From an uncultured Planctomycetia bacterium (GTDB lineage Bacteria; Planctomycetota; Phycisphaerae; FEN-1346; JAACEH01): DNA of 58,392 nt. Location of the stretch: the NCBI GenBank assembly GCA_903929765.1, contig CAIYVX010000019.1, positions 1 through 58,392 of the forward strand, given 5' to 3'. The stretch's first letter is position 1. Each line of letters begins with the position of its first letter. The notes beneath the pieces are model-generated. The model was not told where the DNA came from, ran no database searches, and worked only from the letters and a program-made list of their open reading frames with translations. The position numbers were made by a program, and so were the translations under genes. Positions 1 to 7,100 of this stretch are shown here, piece after piece.

Positions 1-1128
1 CGCTACGCTCGCCTCCGCTCCGCCGCCCCAGGAAGATCAATTTACAGAAAGGATTTTACACCCCCGATTTTCTTTTACACCAAGAGCAAGGACTATACAT
101 GGAACCCACAATATAGCGAATACTCTAAAGAGTACATTGAAGCGGAATGGAACGAACTTCCATCGGGCCGGTCCTATAAGGCCGAGAATATGTTGGACCC
201 TCGCGGCAGCATGGAAGAGTATGATTTCATGGGCACGCGCGCGAAGTGGCGAACCAACCATGAAGGAATGATGGAACTCTGGAACGCCCCGCAAACGGAG
301 GTTCCGAATAGCCACGGCAGGATCAAATTAGGGAAGAATGGAAAGCCGACCAAAAGGTGCCGAATTATCTTTTTAGATGAGCTTCCGGGAGTCTCGCTAC
401 AAAGCTGGTGGGACGACATTAACTCGTTAAGAGGCGGATCACTCGAACGGCTTGGCTACCCAACGCAAAAACCACTCGCCTTGCTAGAAAGAATAATCAA
501 AGCTTCGTCCAACCCCAACGACATCGTACTCGACGCATTTTGCGGCTGCGCCACCACTCTTGTTGCCGCTGAAAATCTCGGCCGCCAATGGATTGGCATC
601 GACATTTCCCCCACCGCCTGCCGCGTCATGGGCAAGCGCCTCCGCGACGTTTGCCACATCCGCGAGAACGAGGCGCTCTGGAAAATCGGTCGCGGTTTCG
701 TGACGCGCGGCCTGCCCTGGAGCGAGGAAAAGTTGCGCCAGTTGCCGCCCTTTGAGTTCGAGAACTGGGCCGTCATCGCCCTCGGCGGCGTCACCAATGC
801 CGCCCAGGTCGGCGACCACGGCATCGACGGTCGCATCTATCCCGTCTCTGCCCTGCCCGGCAAGCGCAGAGCCGAAGAACTGGAATTCATGGACCTCTGG
901 TATCCCATTCAGGTCAAGCAGAAGGACAAGGCCGGCCGCCCCGACATCGACTCATTCGAGGCCGTCATGACCCGCGAAGACCGCCCGCTCGGCTACTTCG
1001 TCGCCTTCGACTACTCTTCCGACGCCCTGGCCGAGATCGACGCCTACTTCCGCAAGAGCCACAAAATCATCAAGCCCCTCACCGTCAAAGACATCCTCGA
1101 AGGCGAACTCGCCCGCAAGCTGGCTTAG
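1..1128 (+). CDS. DNA methyltransferase with C-terminal Mrr-like nuclease domain (5' partial)
   Basis: The frame is open from base 1, so the N-terminus lies outside the window. The fragment holds the C-terminal half of an N4/N6 amino-methyltransferase: YPTQKP near fragment residues 153-158, then the SAM-binding motif DAFCGCATT near 178-186 followed by GIDIS. About 80 residues further on, GDHGIDG (271-277) and IQVKQ (303-307) have the spacing and flavour of a PD-(D/E)xK site with a Q-x-K variant, as in Mrr-type restriction endonucleases. I therefore infer a fused modification-restriction enzyme, although the family is normally annotated as a methyltransferase only. The first ~36 bases read as low-complexity RYARLRSAAP, and the ordinary methylase sequence only starts around FFYTKSKDYTWN; the beginning may be a repeat or a contig-edge artefact. 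Confidence 0.85.
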   Translation, partial: RYARLRSAAPGRSIYRKDFTPPIFFYTKSKDYTWNPQYSEYSKEYIEAEWNELPSGRSYKAENMLDPRGSMEEYDFMGTRAKWRTNHEGMMELWNAPQTEVPNSHGRIKLGKNGKPTKRCRIIFLDELPGVSLQSWWDDINSLRGGSLERLGYPTQKPLALLERIIKASSNPNDIVLDAFCGCATTLVAAENLGRQWIGIDISPTACRVMGKRLRDVCHIRENEALWKIGRGFVTRGLPWSEEKLRQLPPFEFENWAVIALGGVTNAAQVGDHGIDGRIYPVSALPGKRRAEELEFMDLWYPIQVKQKDKAGRPDIDSFEAVMTREDRPLGYFVAFDYSSDALAEIDAYFRKSHKIIKPLTVKDILEGELARKLA

Positions 1129-1525
1129 ACAGTTTTGAAGAGAAAAGTCGATGATAAAAATAAAGTGGCATCGCGACCAATGTCCAGCGCCAATTATCTC
1201 ACAGTTCAGTTCCTCGCAGTTCAAGCGCGGCGACAATGGCCTAACATTCCAAGGAGGCTGGTTTGAACTCGAGTACGCTGCGAGCGTCCTAATATCTTTT
1301 AAATTCCGGGGACACCTTACTTAATTGCCTGGTGCCATGCCTGCCCCGCAGGCATGTTTCGCCAACCCGCCCCCCAAAGGCCGACGCCGCCCGCCCCGTG
1401 GCGATGTCGTCGCCGTTGAAGCCCCCAGCATTGCTGGGGGACGCTGTTTCTGCGACTGTTTCTTCTGTTGTCTCTTCTTCTGCCGTTACTGACCACTGAC
1501 CACTAACCACTGACCACTATTCCAC
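1129..1525. repeat. Gene-free stretch with three repeat modules
   Basis: No gene is supported here. The gap holds an F-like hairpin around 1328-1356 (GCCATGCCTGCCCCGCAGGC core), a family A palindrome at 1416-1450 (CCCCCAGCATTGCTGGGGG), and a run of the heptamer-like unit TGACCACT/TAACCACT at 1486-1518 (family I). The A palindrome recurs at 41794, 53722 and 54333. The plus-strand base skew also changes in this gap, from C-rich on its left to G-rich on its right. Confidence 0.75.
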
Positions 1526-2731
1526 TCACCCCACCGGCCCGAACTCCTCAATGCGCCGCCCGATTTTTTTCAGCCGCTCAAAATCGGCCCCCGGCGGGGT
1601 GGTGTCGGAAATGCCGAGGATGAGGTGGTCGCCGCGGCCGATGTCGGTGAAGAAGCCGTCGAGAAAGGCGTCGAACTCGCGGTCCGAGAGCGAGTCGTGG
1701 AGCAGGGCGACCGAGGGGATGCCGCCCATGATCGTGATCCCCTGCCGCGCAAAAACTTGCCGCACTTCGGCGATGGAAAGCTGGGTCATCGGGCGGGGGC
1801 AGACGGAGTCGGCGACGTCGATGCCACTGGCGACGTAATGTTCCAGGAGCCCCGAGTTCTCACCGTCGGTGTGGGTCAGCAGGTATTTTTTACGCGCGTG
1901 GAGCTGGTCGGCGAAGCGGCGCAGCCAGGGCTGGATGTGCGCAGCGAAAAAGGGCGGATAGGTGACGCGGGCGTCGTAGTTGGCCCCCAGGAGAAAAATT
2001 TCGGCGGGGCTGGCGGCGGCCACGGCGAAAAGTTTGTTCCAGTAGATGGCGATGGATTTGGCCAGGGCGGCCAGCGCGGCGGGGTGGTCGTAAAGATCGA
2101 AGAAGAAGCGGTCGAGCGGCATGAGTTCGCGCTGGATGAGGTGCATGGGCGAGGCGGCCAGGCTGAGGAATCCGGCGGCCAGGCCCGCCTTTCCGACGGC
2201 GCGGGCGAAGTCGAGGTAGCCTTCGTAATTCGCTTCGACGGCGGCATGTTCGAAAAGGTAGCCGACGGCGGCGTAGTCCTTTGCATCTTTGATAGCGTAT
2301 TCGGCGACGTGGCTGATGGTGATGCCGGCGGCGCGCATGGAATCGTCGTAAAGGGCGGCGGTGCGAACCGTGCCGACGGGCGTGCGGTACTCGACCCGTG
2401 TTAAGTCCCCGTCCTGGGTGACGCGGCGGTCCACGTCGCGAAGGACGGTGCGGCAGGGCATGCCGGAGAGACGGTAGAGGCCGAGGGCGCGGTCGATTTC
2501 GGCGTCGGGGGCAGGGTCGCCCTTAAAGTCGGGGACGATGGCGTGGCGTCCGGCCCCGAGGATTTCGGCGACCTGGGCTTCGGTGGCGTCGCAGGCCTCC
2601 GGCGGCAGAGTGCCGGCGCGGCGGTTGGCCCGGTACCAGAGGTCGAGCCGGGGCACCCAGGGAATACGCTGAGTGGGCTGGCCGCGAATGGTGCGGAGCA
2701 TGTCGGACTTGAAATCGGGCATGGGCATCAT
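1526..2731 (-). CDS. Uroporphyrinogen decarboxylase (URO-D) family protein
   Basis: A 401-residue protein of the URO-D superfamily, the fold shared by HemE and by cobalamin-dependent methyltransferases such as MtaA/MtbA. The C-terminal half has HTDGENSG, then GIDVADSVCPRPM and IMGGIPS, a pattern typical of the methyltransferase-like branch rather than true HemE. The substrate cannot be told from sequence. The frame is open to a GTG at 2785, but 2736-2765 in that extension looks like a degenerate family E repeat, so I place the start at the ATG pair at 2726-2731; no strong ribosome-binding site decides it. It lies downstream of the lipoprotein operon on the same strand, 66 bases away. Confidence 0.8.
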   Translation of the reverse strand: MMPMPDFKSDMLRTIRGQPTQRIPWVPRLDLWYRANRRAGTLPPEACDATEAQVAEILGAGRHAIVPDFKGDPAPDAEIDRALGLYRLSGMPCRTVLRDVDRRVTQDGDLTRVEYRTPVGTVRTAALYDDSMRAAGITISHVAEYAIKDAKDYAAVGYLFEHAAVEANYEGYLDFARAVGKAGLAAGFLSLAASPMHLIQRELMPLDRFFFDLYDHPAALAALAKSIAIYWNKLFAVAAASPAEIFLLGANYDARVTYPPFFAAHIQPWLRRFADQLHARKKYLLTHTDGENSGLLEHYVASGIDVADSVCPRPMTQLSIAEVRQVFARQGITIMGGIPSVALLHDSLSDREFDAFLDGFFTDIGRGDHLILGISDTTPPGADFERLKKIGRRIEEFGPVG

Positions 2732-2797
2732 ACACGATAGGACAGAGACCAACTCCGCCCCTGTGCGGGAAACGGCCGCTTTCACAGCAACGGATAA

Positions 2798-3307
2798 TCA
2801 GTCGCCGGTGTTGGCGTGTTTCTTGACCAGTTCCTGGAACCGTTTCTGCGGCCCACCTTCGTAGCCCTCGGCGGCTTTCTCATTGGCGGCTTTCTGGGCG
2901 GCGAGTTTGGCCACGGTCTCCTTGTCGTCGTAATGCTTGTCGACGACGATGCCGAACTGGTCAAGCTGGACGGTCAGGAGGACCGGGGTGTCGGGATAGT
3001 CGTATTTATAGAGCATCCAGCCGGCGCGGCTGTCGGCCGGCGTCTTGCCGGTCGAGTCGGCCTGGTAAACGAAATCGGTCGGCCTGCCGAGGACTTTTTC
3101 GACGTCGGCCCGCAGCGCGCCGATCTTGACGTCCTTGTCGAAACCCTTCTTGATTTTGTCCGGCGAGGTCTTCGGTCCCGTCAACCAATAGGGCACGGCG
3201 ACACACTGGTTGTCGTTGTTATTGAGGCTGTCCAGAGACTGACAGCCGCCAAGAGCCAGTGCCGCCAGAGCCATCGCCGCCAGGAGAATTGCTTTCACGC
3301 GAGCCAT
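2798..3307 (-). CDS. Lipoprotein, SmpA/OmlA-like
   Basis: A 169-residue protein with a lipoprotein signal peptide ending in LALGGC (lipidated Cys22). The mature part carries ALRADVEKVLGRPTDF followed by a WMLYKYDYP strand pattern, reminiscent of the BamE/SmpA/OmlA fold, in which a helix ending before a G-x-P turn precedes a small sheet. The last 60 residues are Lys/Glu/Ala-rich and probably helical. It follows the upstream lipoprotein gene by 8 bases and is surely co-transcribed from the promoter at 3996-4025. A role at the outer membrane is inferred from the signal only. Confidence 0.75.
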   Translation of the reverse strand: MARVKAILLAAMALAALALGGCQSLDSLNNNDNQCVAVPYWLTGPKTSPDKIKKGFDKDVKIGALRADVEKVLGRPTDFVYQADSTGKTPADSRAGWMLYKYDYPDTPVLLTVQLDQFGIVVDKHYDDKETVAKLAAQKAANEKAAEGYEGGPQKRFQELVKKHANTGD

Positions 3308-3315
3308 CCTTCCGG

Positions 3316-3963
3316 TCAGTCGCCGACCGTGATCGTCCGCTTGCCAAACATCTTATCGCCCGAGCCGTCGGGCAGATAATACGTCACTTCGACGATGATC
3401 TTCGCTGTCCCCAGGCCGTGCTCCACCTTGAGCGGGAAGCGGTAGCTGCGGTCGATCACGTCGTAATACTTGCGGATGTCCTGTTCGCTGAGGATATTGA
3501 TCAGCCAGTTGCCATGCTCGGGGCCGCGCGTTTCGAGGCTGCGCGGCACATATTCGTAAAGCTGGACCCGGAACGACCCGAGGGCCTTGACCGGATCGTC
3601 GAAGGCGTCCTTGAGGCGAACCCGGACTTCGAGGCCCCTGGCCGTGGCCGCGCCGCCGGTGTCGAGGTCGGCGAACTTCGTGAACGGATCGACCACCACG
3701 CTCTTGGGGCCGAACAGGGCGTACCAGCGCTCGCTGGTGACCAATTGGGCGTCACTCGTGGCCCCGCCGGAGAGCGCCTGGTTCAGGCGATCGAGCCGGG
3801 CCACCAGGGCTTCCTTCTCTGGCGAAGCGGGCAACTTGGAAGCATCGTTGCGCGCCGCCGCGCCCAGTTCCACCGCCGAAGCCAGCGACCGGGCCGTCGG
3901 CGACTCGGTGCACCCGACCGCCCAGCCCGCCGTCAAAGCCGCCATAATGACCAGTAGACGCAC
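3316..3963 (-). CDS. Lipoprotein of unknown function
   Basis: A 215-residue lipoprotein: the signal peptide RLLVIMAALTAGWAVGC places the lipidated cysteine at residue 18. The mature region starts with a helical stretch (ARLDRLNQALSG) and continues as a beta-rich domain with a pattern like C2 or Ig-type sandwiches (LEVRVRLKDAFDDPVKALG, FRVQLYEYVPRSL). The frame opens earlier at a GTG at 3990, but the consensus promoter would start the transcript there. The GTG at 3961-3963, preceded by GAGGG, is therefore the better start. It is the first gene of a two-lipoprotein operon. I do not recognise the family. Confidence 0.8.
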   Translation of the reverse strand: MRLLVIMAALTAGWAVGCTESPTARSLASAVELGAAARNDASKLPASPEKEALVARLDRLNQALSGGATSDAQLVTSERWYALFGPKSVVVDPFTKFADLDTGGAATARGLEVRVRLKDAFDDPVKALGSFRVQLYEYVPRSLETRGPEHGNWLINILSEQDIRKYYDVIDRSYRFPLKVEHGLGTAKIIVEVTYYLPDGSGDKMFGKRTITVGD

Positions 3964-3995
3964 GAAAACCCTCGAATTTAAAGATTTCACGGGCG

Positions 3996-4025
3996 ATTAT
4001 AGCGGCCGCCGACAACGACTGTCAA
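3996..4025 (-). promoter_or_regulatory. Consensus sigma-70 promoter of the lipoprotein operon
   Basis: Read on the minus strand, TTGACA (4020-4025), an 18-base spacer, and TATAAT (3996-4001) match both hexamers perfectly. The predicted transcript start falls at about 3988-3990, only about 25 bases before the GTG start chosen at 3963. Confidence 0.85.
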
Positions 4026-4075
4026 GACCGAAGCCCGACTATTGTGGACCGGCCAGGGAACATCGTATCCCCGAC

Positions 4076-4117
4076 AAAAAAAACTCCGGCCGGCCCGCGA
4101 CGTCGGACCGGCCGGAG
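4076..4117 (-). terminator. Rho-independent terminator of the large beta-helix gene
   Basis: On the minus strand a GC-rich hairpin at 4084-4117 (arms CTCCGGCCGG / CCGGCCGGAG) is followed directly by eight T residues (complement of 4076-4083). It lies 33 bases past the stop codon of the 1931-residue gene. Confidence 0.9.
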
Positions 4118-4149
4118 CGTGATCTCATCTACCGTCAGGCAAAAACCTC

Positions 4150-7100
4150 CTAGTTGTCCACGATCTTAATCGACTTCGCGCCCAGCACCGGCCCGCCGTT
4201 GGCCGCCGTGACGGCTGGATTCAGAGCGATGATGTAGGTCTTCGACGTCGGCAACGAACTGTTCAGCGTAACGGTCAGAATCCTGGCCGTCGAGTCCAGC
4301 GCGGCCGAGGTGATGTAGCCGGCATAGCTGGTGCCGCCGGTGTCGACGATGCTGATGGCCGAGGTGTTGACCGTGGGACCGCTTAAGGCCGAGTCCACCG
4401 TGACCTTGAAGCCCTTGACCAGGTCGTTGGGCGAACTGAGGGTCTGGCCTTCGGTAATCGTGTTGAAGCCCTGCGTGGTGGTGCTGGCGGCCCAGGCCGT
4501 GACGTTGGCCGGGGTGATGGGCCAGGTCGGCAAAACGCGGGTGGTGTGGCCGTTGAGCTTGCCGGCCATGTAGTCCATGATTTTGATGCTCGAGCCCATG
4601 TTGCCGCCGTCGCTGGCGGCGCCGATGGCCGGGCTGCCGGCCTGCAGCGTCAGGTCCATGCTCCGACTGGTGCTGTGGTTGTTCTTCCAGTTGACGAGGT
4701 TCCGCGAGAACATCCCGAAGCTGAACTTGGCGTCCGAGGGCGTGAAATCGACGTAGGAGTTGGGCGAACCCGGGTAGAAGAAATAGTAGCTGTTGGTGTT
4801 GGCGCCGACCCCGGTGATCTGACGCGAGACGCCGTCGAAGCCGAGTTCGATGTAGTCGCCGACGACCATGTTGCTGGCGTCTTGAACATAGACCCGGTTA
4901 GCCAGGGTGAAGTTGAAGCCTACCGGCTGGAAGTAATACGGGGCGTTAGCAAACTTCGGATCACCGTAGGCGCTGTGCGTGTCCTGGCTGCTCGAGGCGA
5001 CGTACTGTGAGAAGGTCAGGCTGTTGCTGCCATTGAAGATGACAACGCCGGTGCTGCTGGTGCCGGGCATCTGGTAAAAGAGGTTGTAGTCGCTGAAGTA
5101 GCCCTGCGCCTGCGTGCCGACGCCAAAGGCCTCACCCGCGAAGCCCACGTCGGCGAGGTTGTTACTGGCGGTGATGCCGCTGTAGACGGTCGCATAGCAG
5201 CCGAACCCGGCGAAGAGGAAGGTGTTGTGCTTCAGGACGGCGCTAACGTACTCGCCCTGGAGGACGTAGCCTTCGATGCCCAGGAAAGTATTGTTGATGA
5301 AGTTCGTGTTCGATCCGCTGTTCTCCTGGATGCCGTCGGGGCCGGAGAAGACCAGATTGTTGTAGAGCCAGAACTGCGAGGCATTGCCGCCGTCCTGGAT
5401 GTTATCGGGATGCTCGCCCCACCAGGCGTCGTGAATGTAGTTGCCGGAGATGGACACGCTGGAGAGCCCGCCGTAGATGTTGTCGTCGTAGCTGAAGGCG
5501 ATCTCGTTCTCGATGATCCCCGACGAGGGCGAGAAGAGGGGACTGCCGACACAGATGCCGAAGCCGTCCCCGATGCTGTCGTCATCCAGCGGCCCGAGGC
5601 CCCAGCCGTTCCAGGTTATGACGTTGTGCAGGAAAGTGTCGCCAGTGTTGCCTAAGGCGTAGATGCCGGAGCCGCCGTTGTCATGAATTACGCAGTTGCG
5701 GACCACATTGTTCGAGGGCGTATAGCCATTGAAGTTGCCGAAACCGTGGCCGTTGCTGCCGCGGACCTCCAGGCCGTCGAAGACCCAGTTGCTCAGGTTG
5801 CCCCATTCAAAGACGAAGCGGTTGCGACGCCCCGCCTCGAACAGGTGGCCGGCGGGCCGCCCGCCGCCGATGGGCCAGACGAAGACGCGGTAGTTGCTGC
5901 CGCTGTGCGCGACCACCCACTGGCCCGGTGTGCCCATCAACTGCACGAGGTTGGCGATGTAATAACGGCAGCCCGTGGGGGTCGGGGACCAGGTCTGGCT
6001 CCACGCGCCGCCCCACGGCGGCGCGTCAATGCTCAGCGTGTGCGACGCGGCGTCGTACCCGCCGATCACATCCCAGTACTGCATCGTGCCGTCATAGCGG
6101 AACATGTAGATGCTCCCGCCCTTGTAGTAGGTCTGGGTCAGGTTGACCGTGTCGACCAGGGTACTGGGCGTAGCCACGGCGTTCGGCACCCACCAGGCCG
6201 AGTTCGGCGTCTGGGCCAGCGTGAGCGGGGCGTCGTCCTGCCAGACCTGCACCGGTTCCCAGGAGATGTCGGTGTAATAGATGTTGGCGTAATTGGCGTT
6301 GCCGCTGGCCGTGGTCGCGGTGCACTGCGTCCAACTGCCGCTCGAGGTGGGAATCGCGTCCGCCCCCGTCACCACCACGCGGTCGCCGGGGTTGCCCTTG
6401 ACGACAATGGGGTTGGCGAAAGTGCCGCTGTTGGTGAGCGATGGCGCTTCACGGTAGACGCCCTGGAGGACGACGGTGGTCGCCCCGGCCTTGGCGATGC
6501 TGGTGGCCTTGTTGACGGTCAGGAACGGCCGGGCCAGGGTGCCGGGGTTGGAGTCCGAGGCCAGGGGGTTGAGGTTGTTCACGTACGAACCCGTGACGTA
6601 AACCGCCGTCAGCGTGGTGTTGCCGTTGATGGTCAACTGCGTGGTCAGAGCGCAGGAGTTGGAGATCAGGCTCCCGCCGCTCAGGTTCCAGTGGTCCAGG
6701 ACGTAGCCGGCGTTGACCGTCGAGGTGGTGATCGTCACCACTGTGCCGCCGACGTAACCGGCCTGGCTCGGCGTCACCGTAACCGTGCCCTGTGAGGTGA
6801 CGATAGTCAGGGAGCCGGTCGCGTCGAAGTTCGCCGAGAGGGTCACGTTGCCCTGCACCGTCAGCGTGGCCACCGATGACGTCAGCGGACTGACCGTCCC
6901 GTTGGTCACGTTCCAACTGCCGAGGCCGTAGCCGGAACTGGCCGTGGCCGTGACCGTCGCCGTATTGCCGTAGTAATACTTGGCCTGGCTCGGCGAGACC
7001 GACGCATTGCCGCCGGTCGTCTGGTTCAACGTCACCGTGTACTGCGCCGGCGTGAACGAGGCCGTCAGGCTCACGTTGTTGGTCACCGTGGCCGTGGTCG

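Noticed and set aside
1625-2404. 259-codon frame opposite the URO-D gene
   Set aside because: Composition is typical of an antisense shadow (Val/Gly/Asp repeats), while the minus-strand product has clear URO-D motifs.
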